Shown: one piece after another, positions 50,341 to 58,891 of the stretch
Layout of the letters: each line of letters opens with the position of its first letter
Numbering within the stretch: position 1 is the stretch's first letter
NCBI RefSeq assembly: GCF_900115345.1
Contig: NZ_FOWC01000015.1
Coordinates: 146,620-210,619, forward strand
DNA from: Amycolatopsis rubida
Lineage (GTDB): Bacteria > Actinomycetota > Actinomycetes > Mycobacteriales > Pseudonocardiaceae
Direction: 5' to 3'
DNA: 64,000 nt
The notes under the pieces: model-generated
The model's database searches: none
What the model was told of the DNA's origin: nothing
The model's input: the letters and a program-made list of their open reading frames with translations, nothing else
Made by a program: the position numbers and the translations under genes

Positions 50341-51942
50341 GTGAGGAAAATCGTCACCGCGCTGGCCGCCGCCGCTGTCGCGGCCGGAATGCTGGCTGTC
50401 GCACCCGCCGCCACCGCGGTGCAGCCCGAAGGGCCGGGCTACGCGCCGCCGCCGATCAAGTGGGGACCGTGTTCGGCACCGAGTCTCGCCAAGGCGGGAG
50501 CCGAATGCGGATTCCTGACGGCCCCGATGGATTACGCGCAGCCATCGGGCGAGACGGTGCAGATCGCCGTCTCCCGGGTGAAGCACAAGACCGCGAAGTT
50601 CCAGGGCGTGCTGCTGGTGAACCCGGGCGGGCCAGGAGGCTCCGGGCTCGGTCTTTCGGTGCTCGGCCGGAACGTTCCGAAGCACGCGGGAGACAGCTAC
50701 GACTGGATCGGCTTCGATCCTCGCGGCGTCGGCTCCAGCAAACCGGCGCTCACGTGCGACGGGAACTACTTCGCTCCTGTCCGCCCGGCTTACGTGCCGA
50801 AGACCCCGCAGCTGGAGACCGCCTGGCGTGCCCGCACGAAGGGCTACGCCGAGGACTGCGCGAAGAACGGCCCGCTGCTCGGGCACATCAAGACCACTGA
50901 CGTCGCGCAGGACATGGAAAGCCTCCGCAAGGCGCTGGGCCAGAAGCAGATCAACTACTACGGATTCTCGTACGGCACTTACCTCGGGCAGGTGTACAGC
51001 ACGCTGTACCCGGACCGCATGCGCCGGATGGTGCTCGACGGGAACGTCGACCCGCGCAAGGTCTGGTACGACGCCAACCTGGACCAGGACGTCGCCTTCG
51101 ACCGCAACATCAAGATCTACTTCGGCTGGCTCGCGAAGTACGACAACGTCTACCACCTCGGCAAGACCGGTTCGGCCGTCGAACAGCTCTGGTACGCGCA
51201 GCAGCGGAAGCTCGACCGTGCCCCGGCGGGCGGCGTGATCGGCGGCGACGAGTGGACCGACGTCTTCCTCCAGGCCGGCTACTACGTGTTCGGCTGGGAA
51301 GACATGGCCAAGGCGTTCGACGGATGGGTGCACCGCGGCGACTGGCAGACGCTGAAAGCGTTGTACGACAAGTCGAACGCGCCCGGCGACGACAACGGCT
51401 ACGCGGTTTACAACGCGGTGCAGTGCACCGACGCGCAATGGCCGCGGGACTGGAACCGCTGGCACCGCGACGCCTGGGCCACCCATACCCGCGCGCCGTT
51501 CGAGACCTGGAGCAACACCTGGTACAACGCGACCTGCCTGAACTGGCCCGCGAAGCCGGGCAAGCCGGTGGACATCGACGGGTCGAAGGCGAGCGGTGCG
51601 CTGCTGATCAGCGAAGAACTCGACGCGGCGACGCCGTACACGGGCAGCCTCGAAGTGCGCAAGCGCTACCCGCGTTCGAGCCTCATCAGCGCGCCTGGCG
51701 GGACGACGCACGCCGGATCGCTCTCCGGAGTTTCGTGCGTGGACGACAAGGTCGCTGACTACCTCGCCACCGGAGCCTTGCCGAAGCGGGTGCGAGGCGA
51801 CCGCTCCGACGTCCAGTGCGCTTCGGTTCCGCAGCCGGTTCCGTCTCCGGTCGCCTCCGGCGCGCAGCAGAAGGCTGATGCCGCAGCCAAGGCCGCGGCG
51901 GAGGAGAAGCAGAGCCTGCTCGCCGGGCTGCTGCGTTTCTGA
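50341..51942 (+). CDS. Secreted alpha/beta hydrolase, tripeptidyl aminopeptidase-like
   Basis: 533 residues with a cleavable signal peptide (RKIVTALAAAAVAAGMLAV, cut near ATA). The hydrolase core has NPGGPGGSG (oxyanion loop), WIGFDPRGVGSS, nucleophile Ser in YYGFSYGTYLG, and the C-terminal TAP-like domain with ISEELDAATPY (Asp) and GGTTHAGSL (His). Family members such as Streptomyces SlpD/SlpE and Tap cleave N-terminal tripeptides from proteins outside the cell. A helical Ala/Glu/Lys tail of 30 residues follows. GTG start with AAAGGA upstream. Confidence 0.88.
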   Translation: MRKIVTALAAAAVAAGMLAVAPAATAVQPEGPGYAPPPIKWGPCSAPSLAKAGAECGFLTAPMDYAQPSGETVQIAVSRVKHKTAKFQGVLLVNPGGPGGSGLGLSVLGRNVPKHAGDSYDWIGFDPRGVGSSKPALTCDGNYFAPVRPAYVPKTPQLETAWRARTKGYAEDCAKNGPLLGHIKTTDVAQDMESLRKALGQKQINYYGFSYGTYLGQVYSTLYPDRMRRMVLDGNVDPRKVWYDANLDQDVAFDRNIKIYFGWLAKYDNVYHLGKTGSAVEQLWYAQQRKLDRAPAGGVIGGDEWTDVFLQAGYYVFGWEDMAKAFDGWVHRGDWQTLKALYDKSNAPGDDNGYAVYNAVQCTDAQWPRDWNRWHRDAWATHTRAPFETWSNTWYNATCLNWPAKPGKPVDIDGSKASGALLISEELDAATPYTGSLEVRKRYPRSSLISAPGGTTHAGSLSGVSCVDDKVADYLATGALPKRVRGDRSDVQCASVPQPVPSPVASGAQQKADAAAKAAAEEKQSLLAGLLRF

Positions 51943-51955
51943 GTCGTCCTTCGCG

Positions 51956-51987
51956 GTGCCCCGGTCTGGTCTGCCAGGCCGGGGCAC
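51956..51987 (+). terminator. Terminator of the secreted hydrolase gene
   Basis: GTGCCCCGG (51956-51964) with CCGGGGCAC (51979-51987) and an inner CTGG/CCAG pair, followed by TGTTCTTTTCC. Good intrinsic terminator form. Confidence 0.8.
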
Positions 51988-52042
51988 TGTTCTTTTCCGC
52001 TGGTCCACCGATCCCCCTCGGTCGTTTTTCGGGTCGCCGGAG

Positions 52043-52065
52043 ACGCTACGACGGGGGTCTGACAA
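52043..52065 (-). promoter_or_regulatory. PafBC-type promoter motif, leftward
   Basis: On the minus strand: TTGTCAGAC, eight bases, TAGCGT, fitting TTGTCRGnn-N8-TAnnnT. It mirrors the rightward motif at 52107 through an inverted repeat (GACAATTT...AAATTGTC). It points to the 3' region of the hydrolase gene and no minus-strand gene is visible there. Confidence 0.45.
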
Positions 52066-52106
52066 TTTCGGACCGCAGTCACCCGATCGCGTTAAGTGAT
52101 CGAAAA

Positions 52107-52129
52107 TTGTCGGGGGTCGCGGATACCTT
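52107..52129 (+). promoter_or_regulatory. PafBC-type DNA-damage promoter of the HTH gene
   Basis: TTGTCGGGG (52107-52115), eight bases, TACCTT (52124-52129): one mismatch to TTGTCRGTG-N8-TAnnnT. The ATG at 52137 lies seven bases beyond the -10, so the transcript should be leaderless. Confidence 0.65.
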
Positions 52130-52136
52130 CGCGGCC

Positions 52137-52613
52137 ATGACGATCATTCAGGAGCACCGGACCGAGGTCCGGTCAGGAGATGTCCAGTACCAGGTCGCCG
52201 TCATCACCCGCACCGAGGACGGCGAACCGGAGCGAGTCACCGTCACGGTCGGCGGCGAACGGCCGGACGGCGAACCCGTTGTCGAGGGCAGACTCGAACT
52301 CGACGTGACATCCGTGGCGACCGTCGCGGATCTGCTCGACACGAGCCTGCGCACCTTCGCGGGCGGCGGCTCGCGGCGAAGATCGCGCGGACGCCCGGCC
52401 CAGCAGGGCAGGCCGTGGACCGACGAGATGGACGCGGATCTGGAGGCCCGCTGGCTCGCCGGGGATTCGGTGACCGCACTGGCGCGCCATTTCGCGCGGA
52501 CGCCCGGTGGGATCCGGGCGCGGCTGCCGAGGGTCGGGTGCGATCCGGAACATCCGGGAAATCATCTGCCGACACCGCCGAGTCTTCGCGAAGCGGAGGA
52601 GGGGGTGGACTGA
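52137..52613 (+). CDS. Small helix-turn-helix DNA-binding protein, probably damage-inducible
   Basis: 158 residues. The N-terminal 75 residues are a beta-rich domain of unknown type (VQYQVAVITRTEDG, VTVTVGGE). A basic linker (SRRRSRGRPAQQGRPW) leads to a C-terminal helix-turn-helix: WTDEMDADLEARW, SVTALARHFARTPGGI and RARLPRVG. Similar modules occur at the C-terminal ends of actinobacterial helicases and nucleases. ATG lacks a ribosome binding site, as expected for leaderless mRNA. Function unknown; DNA contact is likely. Confidence 0.75.
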   Translation: MTIIQEHRTEVRSGDVQYQVAVITRTEDGEPERVTVTVGGERPDGEPVVEGRLELDVTSVATVADLLDTSLRTFAGGGSRRRSRGRPAQQGRPWTDEMDADLEARWLAGDSVTALARHFARTPGGIRARLPRVGCDPEHPGNHLPTPPSLREAEEGVD

Positions 52614-53124
52614 CGAGTGCCCGCCGGGTTCGCATGCCGAGGCGGGCCCGGCGTGGCGGTGGCTGCGTGCCGGATTACGGCGTGGGCCCCCGGGCTGGTG
52701 GTGTGCGCGCGGAATCTGCGGCATGGGTTCCTGGCGAGCGGCGTGCGCGGGATCTGCGGCACAGGTTTCGGGGCGCGTGATGGGTGCCGGACTGGCGGCT
52801 TGGCCACGGGAGCGGGCGGCGTGCGCGTGCTTAGTTGCGTGGGCGCGGACCGCGCGGCCATGGGCTCCAGGGCGGTCGGTGGGCACCCCACAGTCTGCTT
52901 GACCACCCAAGGCGGGCGGCGTACTCGGACGGGCGGCGTACTCGGAACTGATGGCGTATGCGCGGGACTTGCGGATTGGGTCCCAGGACGGGCGGCGTGC
53001 CCGGAACTGGCGGACTGGTGGACTGGTGGCTCGGGTATCGGGCAGACGGCCTGCGAGCTGGTCAGACGACTTGGAGGGGGCAGGTTCGGGCAGTCGAACG
53101 ATCCGCGTGGCTGTGGCTGTGGCT

Positions 53125-53210
53125 GGGCGGGCCGGGCGACCTGCGTGGGTGTGACTGGGCGGGCCGGGCGACCTGCGTGGCTGTGGCCGGGCGGGCCGGG
53201 CGACCTGCGG
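53125..53210. repeat. 32-bp tandem repeat, about 2.7 copies
   Basis: Units start at 53125, 53157 and 53189, each opening GGGCGGGCCGGGCGACCTGC; the last is partial. No spacers separate them, so this is not a CRISPR array. Confidence 0.8.
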
Positions 53211-53620
53211 TGCCGGGTGGTCTGTGCTGGGCGGCTCGCCGGCTCCGGCGGCTGAACGGCCTGTTTGGCGGCACCGCCGGACGGGCGGGCGGCGTGCTTG
53301 TCCGGTAGGCAGCTTGTCTCGTCATCGAACAGCCAGTGCGGCCGTCTCGCACGCGGAGCGTGCGGACAAGCGGATAAGCCGTGCCGCCAGTTCGCGGCTG
53401 ACGGGTCCGACTGTTCGGGCGGCTCGGTCGTTTCACGCGAGTCAGGGAGCCGTTGCCTGTGCCTGGGCGGAAGTCCTGCCGTCTCGGATCGCATCGGCAC
53501 ACCGTCGCTCGGGGCTGACCGGCCTGTCGCGGCACCGGAAACAGCCTGGAGAACACACGGGATCCACGGAAGTCCTGGGGAGGGGACGGCCAGGGTGAGC
53601 AAACCCTCTTTGTTTGAGCT

Positions 53621-53645
53621 TGCACGCTCGTGCATAATCATTCGT
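53621..53645 (+). promoter_or_regulatory. argC promoter with ArgR-like operator
   Basis: TGCAC-GCTC-GTGCA (53621-53634) is a perfect inverted repeat, running into TGCATAATCATTCGTA, which resembles an actinobacterial ARG box. The -10 (CATAAT, 53632-53637) lies inside, and the ATG of argC follows 8 bases later, so the mRNA is probably leaderless. ArgR bound here would block RNA polymerase. Confidence 0.65.
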
Positions 53646-54674
53646 ATGACGGTGAAGATCGCGGTAGCCGGTGCCAGCGGGTACGCGGGCGGCGAACTGC
53701 TGCGCCTGCTGCTGACCCATCCCGAGGTCGAGATCGGCGCTCTCACGGCGGCGAGCAGCGCGGGGACGACGCTGGGCACGCACCAGCCGCACCTTGTCCC
53801 GCTGGCCGGGCGGGTGCTGCTTGAGACGAACGCGGAGACGCTCGCGGGCCACGACGTCGTGTTCCTCGCTCTGCCGCACGGCCGCTCGGCCGAGATCGCG
53901 GCGCAGCTCGGGCCGGACGTGCTCGTGGTCGACCTCGGGGCCGACCATCGGCTCGCGGACGCGGGGGACTGGCGACGGTGGTACTCCGGCGAGCACGCGG
54001 GGCAGTGGCCCTACGGGATGCCCGAGCTGCCTGGTGCGCGCGAGAAGCTCGTGGGGACCAAGAGGATCGCGGTTCCGGGTTGCTTCCCGACCGGCGGGTC
54101 GCTGGCGTTGGCCCCGGCGTTGGCGGCGGGGCTGATCGAGCCGGCGGTCACCGTGGTGTCGGTGACGGGGACTTCCGGTGCGGGCAAGAGCCTGAAACCG
54201 AACCTGCTCGGGTCCGAGGTCATGGGCAACGCGAGTGCGTACGGCGTCGCTGGGGCCCATCGGCACACGCCGGAGTTCGTGCAGAACCTCTCCGGTGCGG
54301 CGGGCAAGCCGGTGACCGTGTCGTTCACGCCGGTGCTCGCGCCGATGCCGCGCGGCATTCTCACGACCGCGAGTGCTCAGCTCGCGGGCGACGTCGACGA
54401 GGCCGCCGCGCGCGCGGTGTACGAGAAGGCTTACGACGCTGAGCCCTTCGTCCAGGTTCTGCCCGAAGGGACCTGGCCGACGACCGCCGCCACGGTCGGC
54501 TCGAACAACGTCCAGCTCCAGCTCGGGATCGACGCCGACGCGGGCAGGCTGGTCGTCGTCACGTCGATCGACAACCTCACCAAGGGCACCGCGGGCGGTG
54601 CCGTCCAGTCGATGAACCTGGCGCTCGGTTTCGCCGAGGCCACCGGACTTTCCACCGTGGGAGTGGCACCGTGA
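53646..54674 (+). CDS. argC: N-acetyl-gamma-glutamyl-phosphate reductase
   Basis: 342 residues. Third step of arginine synthesis: reduces N-acetylglutamyl phosphate to the semialdehyde with NADPH. The nucleotide-binding motif is VAGASGYAGGELLRLL, the catalytic Cys is in AVPGCFPTGG, and GTSGAGKSLKPNLL and APMPRGILTT are family segments. First gene of the operon, leaderless; the stop overlaps argJ (GTGA). Confidence 0.98.
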   Translation: MTVKIAVAGASGYAGGELLRLLLTHPEVEIGALTAASSAGTTLGTHQPHLVPLAGRVLLETNAETLAGHDVVFLALPHGRSAEIAAQLGPDVLVVDLGADHRLADAGDWRRWYSGEHAGQWPYGMPELPGAREKLVGTKRIAVPGCFPTGGSLALAPALAAGLIEPAVTVVSVTGTSGAGKSLKPNLLGSEVMGNASAYGVAGAHRHTPEFVQNLSGAAGKPVTVSFTPVLAPMPRGILTTASAQLAGDVDEAAARAVYEKAYDAEPFVQVLPEGTWPTTAATVGSNNVQLQLGIDADAGRLVVVTSIDNLTKGTAGGAVQSMNLALGFAEATGLSTVGVAP

Positions 54675-55831
54675 CCGTCACCGGACCGAAGGGTTTCCGC
54701 GCCGCGGGCGTGGCCGCCGGGATCAAAGCCTCCGGCGCGCTCGACTTTTCGCTGGTCGTCAACGACGGCCCGCTCGACGTCGCGGCGGGGGTGTTCACCC
54801 GGAACGTGATCAAAGCCGCGCCGGTGCTGTGGTCGCAGGAAGTGCTGAAGCAGCAGAAGCTGAAGGCCGTCGTGCTCAACTCGGGCGGGGCGAACGCGGC
54901 CACCGGGCCGGGCGGGTTCCAGGACACGCACGCCACCGCGGAGAAGGTCGCCGAAGTGCTGGGCACCGGGGCGATCGAGGTCGCGGTGTGCTCCACCGGC
55001 CTGATCGGCGAGCGGCTGCCGATGCCCGCCGTTCTGTCCGGTGTGGACAGTGCGGTCAAGGCGCTGGACGCCGGTCCGGAAGCGGCGCTCAACGCGGCCA
55101 CCGGCGTCATGACCACCGACACCAAGCCGAAGCAGGCGTTCGCCCGGCACGAATCCGGGTGGAGCGTCGGCGGGTTCGCCAAGGGCGCGGGGATGCTCGC
55201 GCCGAACCTGGCGACGATGCTGTCCGTGCTGACCACGGATGCCGTGGCGGACAAGGAAACTCTCGACCGTGCGCTGCGCGCCGCCACGCACGTCACGTTC
55301 GATCGGCTCGACGTGGACGGCGGGACGTCGACCAACGACACGGTGCTCGTGCTCGCGTCGGGTGCGAGCGGCGTGGAGCCGACCGAGGCCGAGCTGACCG
55401 AGCTGCTCACGAAGGTCAGCCACGACCTGGTGCTGCAACTGCGGGCTGATTCCGAAGGCGCCACCAAGGATGTCGATGTCACGGTGAAGGGTGCGGCGTC
55501 CGAAGCCGACGCGATCGTCGTGGCTCGGACGGTCGCCGAGGACAACCTGGTCAAGACCGCCTTGTTCGGGTCCGATCCCAACTGGGGCCGGATCGCGATG
55601 GCGCTCGGCCGCGCACCTGCGCAGATCGACCCCGAAACGGTGTCGATCGCGATCAACGGCGTCACCTTGTTCGCGGGCGGAACGACGGCCGAGGACCGGT
55701 CGGCGGCCGACCTGTCCGGGCGGGCCATCGACGTCGTCGTGGATCTTGGCGTCGGCTCAGGCGAGGCGACGATTTACACCACGGACCTCTCGCACGCGTA
55801 CGTCGAAGAGAACAGCGCGTACTCGTCATGA
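54671..55831 (+). CDS. argJ: Glutamate N-acetyltransferase / ornithine acetyltransferase
   Basis: 386 residues. Moves the acetyl group from N-acetylornithine to glutamate, making the pathway cyclic. It is a self-cleaving Ntn-type enzyme: the conserved KGAGMLAPNLATML segment contains the Ala-Thr cleavage site and the new N-terminal Thr nucleophile. Oxyanion Thr pair is in CSTGLIGERLP. GTG start coupled to argC. Confidence 0.98.
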   Translation: MTVTGPKGFRAAGVAAGIKASGALDFSLVVNDGPLDVAAGVFTRNVIKAAPVLWSQEVLKQQKLKAVVLNSGGANAATGPGGFQDTHATAEKVAEVLGTGAIEVAVCSTGLIGERLPMPAVLSGVDSAVKALDAGPEAALNAATGVMTTDTKPKQAFARHESGWSVGGFAKGAGMLAPNLATMLSVLTTDAVADKETLDRALRAATHVTFDRLDVDGGTSTNDTVLVLASGASGVEPTEAELTELLTKVSHDLVLQLRADSEGATKDVDVTVKGAASEADAIVVARTVAEDNLVKTALFGSDPNWGRIAMALGRAPAQIDPETVSIAINGVTLFAGGTTAEDRSAADLSGRAIDVVVDLGVGSGEATIYTTDLSHAYVEENSAYSS

Positions 55832-56763
55832 CGGATACCGGAAGGCTCGTCTCTGCCGACGAACGGCTCACCAGCGCGGCCGAGAAGGCCGGGGTGCTGA
55901 TCGAAGCGCTGCCGTGGCTGCAGCGGTTCAACGGCGCGACCGTCGTGGTCAAGTACGGCGGCAACGCGATGATCGACGATCAGCTGAAGGCCGCCTTCGC
56001 GCAGGACATGGTGTTCCTGCGGCTGGCCGGGCTGCACCCGGTGGTCGTGCACGGCGGCGGCCCTCAGATCAGCGCGATGCTCTCCCGGCTCGGCGTGCCG
56101 GGGGAGTTCAAGGGCGGGCTGCGCGTCACCACGCCGGAAACCATGGACATCGTGCGCATGGTGCTGGTCGGACAGGTGAGCCGCGAGCTGGTCGGCCTGA
56201 TCAACGCGCACGGCCCGTACGCGGTCGGCATTTCCGGCGAGGACGCGCGGCTGTTCACCGCCCAGCGCAAACAGGCCACTGTGGACGGTGAGCAGGTGGA
56301 CATCGGCCTCGTGGGCGAGGTCGCCGCGGTGAACCCGGACGCGGTCCTCGACATCGTGAACGCCGGGCGCATCCCGGTGGTGTCCACGGTGGCTCCCGAC
56401 ATCGACGGCGTGGTGCACAACGTCAACGCCGACACCGCCGCGGGCGCGCTCGCCGCGGCGCTCGGCGCGGAGAAGCTCGTCGTGCTTACCGACGTCGAAG
56501 GCCTTTACGCCGACTGGCCGGACCGGTCGTCGCTGATCGACCGGATCCCCGTCGACCGTCTCGAACGCATGCTGCCCGGCTTGGCCAACGGCATGATCCC
56601 GAAGATGGAGGCGTGTGTGCGCGCGGTGCGCGGCGGCGTGCGCGGCGCCCACGTCATCGACGGCAGGCTCGCCCATTCGGTGCTGCTCGAGGTCTTCACC
56701 TCGCGCGGCATCGGCACCATGGTGCTGCCCGAGGCGGCGCCTCCCGGAACGGAGCACGAGTGA
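55828..56763 (+). CDS. argB: Acetylglutamate kinase
   Basis: 311 residues, amino acid kinase fold. ATP-phosphate loops VVVKYGGNAM and VVVHGGGPQI, substrate segment GGLRVTTPETM and the NADTAAGALAAALGAEKLV region are all present. Phosphorylates N-acetylglutamate and is normally the arginine-feedback-inhibited step. An N-terminal helix (SAAEKAGVLIEALPWLQRF) typical of the arginine-sensitive hexameric enzymes is kept. ATGA overlap with argJ. Confidence 0.98.
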   Translation: MTDTGRLVSADERLTSAAEKAGVLIEALPWLQRFNGATVVVKYGGNAMIDDQLKAAFAQDMVFLRLAGLHPVVVHGGGPQISAMLSRLGVPGEFKGGLRVTTPETMDIVRMVLVGQVSRELVGLINAHGPYAVGISGEDARLFTAQRKQATVDGEQVDIGLVGEVAAVNPDAVLDIVNAGRIPVVSTVAPDIDGVVHNVNADTAAGALAAALGAEKLVVLTDVEGLYADWPDRSSLIDRIPVDRLERMLPGLANGMIPKMEACVRAVRGGVRGAHVIDGRLAHSVLLEVFTSRGIGTMVLPEAAPPGTEHE

Positions 56764-57965
56764 CTACCCTCAAGTCCAATGCGGACGGCCAGCAGCACTG
56801 GCAGTCGGCCGTCATGGACAACTACGGAACCCCCGGCCTGACCCTGGTGCGCGGCGAAGGCGCGCGAGTGTGGGACGCGGACGGCGCCGAGTACGTCGAC
56901 CTGGTCGGCGGCATCGCGGTGAATGCTCTCGGCCACGCCCACCCCGAGGTGGTGCGCGCGGTCACCGAGCAGATCTCGAAGCTGGGGCACACGTCGAACC
57001 TGTACGTGAACCCGGTCGCGGTCGAACTCGCCGAAACCCTTCTCGACGTCGCGGGCCTGAACGGGCAAGGAAGAGTCCTGTTCGTCAACTCCGGTGCCGA
57101 GGCGAACGAAGCCGCGCTGAAGATCAGCCGGCTCACCGGCCGCAGCAAGGTCGTCGCGGCCGAGGGCGCGTTCCACGGCCGCACCATGGGCGCGCTGTCG
57201 CTCACCGGGCAGCCGTCGAAGCGCGAGGCGTTCGAGCCGCTGGTTCCGGGCGTCACGCATGTTCCCTACGGTGACGTCGAAGCGTTGCGGGCCGCCGTGG
57301 ACGGCGAGACCGCCGCTGTCTTCCTGGAGCCGGTGCTCGGCGAAGCCGGGGTGATCCCGGCTCCGGACGGCTACCTGCACGCGGCGCGCGAGATCACCAA
57401 GGCCGCCGGTGCGCTGCTCGTGCTCGACGAGGTGCAGACCGGGATCGGCAGGCTCGGGACCTGGTTCGGCTTCCAGCAGGCCGGGATCGTGCCGGACGTG
57501 GTCACGCTCGCGAAGGGGCTCGGCGGCGGGCTTCCGCTCGGCGCGGTGATCGGCGTCGGCGCGGCGGGCGACCTGCTGAAGCCAGGCCAGCACGGCACGA
57601 CCTTCGGCGGCAACCCGGTGTGCTGCGCGGCCGGGCTGGCGGTGCTGCGCACGATCGTCCGGGACGACCTGCTCGACCACGTTTCCGCGCTCGGCAAGGA
57701 CCTCGCCGCGGGAGCCGAGGCGCTCGGGCACCCGCTCGTGTCCGAAGTCCGCGGCGCGGGGCTGCTGCTCGGCATCGGGTTGCGGAAACCGGTTTCCGCG
57801 GCGGTCGCGAAGGCCGCGCAGGAGGCGGGATACCTCGTCAACCCGGTCGCCGCCGACACCGTCCGGCTCGCCCCGCCGCTCGTGCTCGACGAGCAGCAGG
57901 CGCACGGCTTCCTCGCCGCCCTTCCGGGCGTGCTCGACTCCACCACCACGAAGGAATCCGACTGA
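56760..57965 (+). CDS. argD: Acetylornithine aminotransferase
   Basis: 401 residues, class III PLP aminotransferase. PLP Lys in VTLAKGLGGGLP, the cofactor-binding SGAEANEAALK and FHGRTMGALS, and the Asp in VLDEVQTGIGR. Converts the semialdehyde to N-acetylornithine with glutamate; may also act on succinyl-diaminopimelate. GTG at 56760 overlaps the argB stop. Confidence 0.97.
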   Translation: MTTLKSNADGQQHWQSAVMDNYGTPGLTLVRGEGARVWDADGAEYVDLVGGIAVNALGHAHPEVVRAVTEQISKLGHTSNLYVNPVAVELAETLLDVAGLNGQGRVLFVNSGAEANEAALKISRLTGRSKVVAAEGAFHGRTMGALSLTGQPSKREAFEPLVPGVTHVPYGDVEALRAAVDGETAAVFLEPVLGEAGVIPAPDGYLHAAREITKAAGALLVLDEVQTGIGRLGTWFGFQQAGIVPDVVTLAKGLGGGLPLGAVIGVGAAGDLLKPGQHGTTFGGNPVCCAAGLAVLRTIVRDDLLDHVSALGKDLAAGAEALGHPLVSEVRGAGLLLGIGLRKPVSAAVAKAAQEAGYLVNPVAADTVRLAPPLVLDEQQAHGFLAALPGVLDSTTTKESD

Positions 57966-58891
57966 TGCCTCGCCACTTCCTCCGCGACGACGACGTCACC
58001 CCCGCCGAGCAGACCGCTCTGCTCGACCTCGCCGACCGGCTGAAAGCCGACCCGCTCGGCACGAAGGCGCTCGCCGGAGCCACGGTGGCCGCGATCTTCG
58101 AGAAGAACTCCACCCGCACCCGGTTCTCGTTCGAGGTCGGCATCAGCCAGCTCGGCGGGCATCCGGTGATCGTCGACGGCCGCTCGATGCAGCTCGGCCG
58201 CGAGGAGACCATCGAGGACACCTCGCGCGTGCTGTCCCGCTATGTCGACGCCGTCGTGTGGCGCACCTTCGCGCAGAAGCGCATCGACTCGATGGCGTCG
58301 GTAGCGTCGATCCCGATCGTCAACGCGCTCACCGACGAGTTCCACCCGTGCCAGGTGCTCACGGACCTGATGACCATCCGCGAGCGCAAGGGCAAGCTCG
58401 CCGGCCTCACGCTCACCTACCTTGGCGACGGCGCCAACAACATGGCGCATTCGCTGCTGCTCGGCGGCACCACTGCCGGGATGAACGTGCGCGTCGTGTC
58501 GCCGGAGGGGTTCCAGCCCGATCAGCAGGTGATGCTCGACGCCAAGCAGCGCGGCGCCGAAACCGGCGGCAGCGCGACCGTCTACACCGACGCGCACGAG
58601 GCCGTCGACGGCTCGGACGTGCTGGTCACCGACACCTGGACGTCGATGGGCCAGGAAAACGACGGTCTCGACCGGGTCGGCCCGTTCCGCGCGCTGCAGA
58701 TCAACGCCGGGTTGCTGAAGCGCGCCGCCGACGAGGCGATCGTGCTGCACTGCCTGCCCGCGCACCGCGGCTGGGAGATCACCGACGAGGTGCTCGACGG
58801 CCCGGCCAGCGCGGTCTGGGACGAGGCGGAGAACCGGCTGCACGCGCAGAAGGCGCTGCTGGTCTGGCTGTTCGGGCAGAACGGCCGATGA
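57965..58891 (+). CDS. argF: Ornithine carbamoyltransferase
   Basis: 308 residues. Carbamoyl phosphate site STRTR, ornithine loop HPCQ, and HCLPAHRG, all intact. Joins ornithine and carbamoyl phosphate to citrulline. ATG overlaps the argD stop by one base (TGATG) and its own stop overlaps argR. Confidence 0.98.
   Translation: MPRHFLRDDDVTPAEQTALLDLADRLKADPLGTKALAGATVAAIFEKNSTRTRFSFEVGISQLGGHPVIVDGRSMQLGREETIEDTSRVLSRYVDAVVWRTFAQKRIDSMASVASIPIVNALTDEFHPCQVLTDLMTIRERKGKLAGLTLTYLGDGANNMAHSLLLGGTTAGMNVRVVSPEGFQPDQQVMLDAKQRGAETGGSATVYTDAHEAVDGSDVLVTDTWTSMGQENDGLDRVGPFRALQINAGLLKRAADEAIVLHCLPAHRGWEITDEVLDGPASAVWDEAENRLHAQKALLVWLFGQNGR

Larger units (their letters stand above)
52614..53645. other. 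Repeat-rich, G-skewed gap before argC
   Basis: About 1 kb with G concentrated on the plus strand. It contains a hairpin just after the HTH gene (GCCCGCC 52619-52625, GGCGGGC 52641-52647), degenerate repeats such as GGGCGGCGTACTCGGA (twice near 52915), the 32-bp tandem array at 53125, and the argC promoter at the end. Long open frames exist on both strands but show only biased composition (Pro/Arg or Gly/Trp), no family and no credible start. Confidence 0.5.

Noticed and set aside
53125..53210. CRISPR array
   Set aside because: The 32-bp units are directly adjacent with no spacers and no cas genes are nearby.
52562..53779. A 405-codon Pro-rich minus-strand frame
   Set aside because: Composition reflects G-skewed repeats; no start signal, no family, and it overlaps the argC promoter and coding start.
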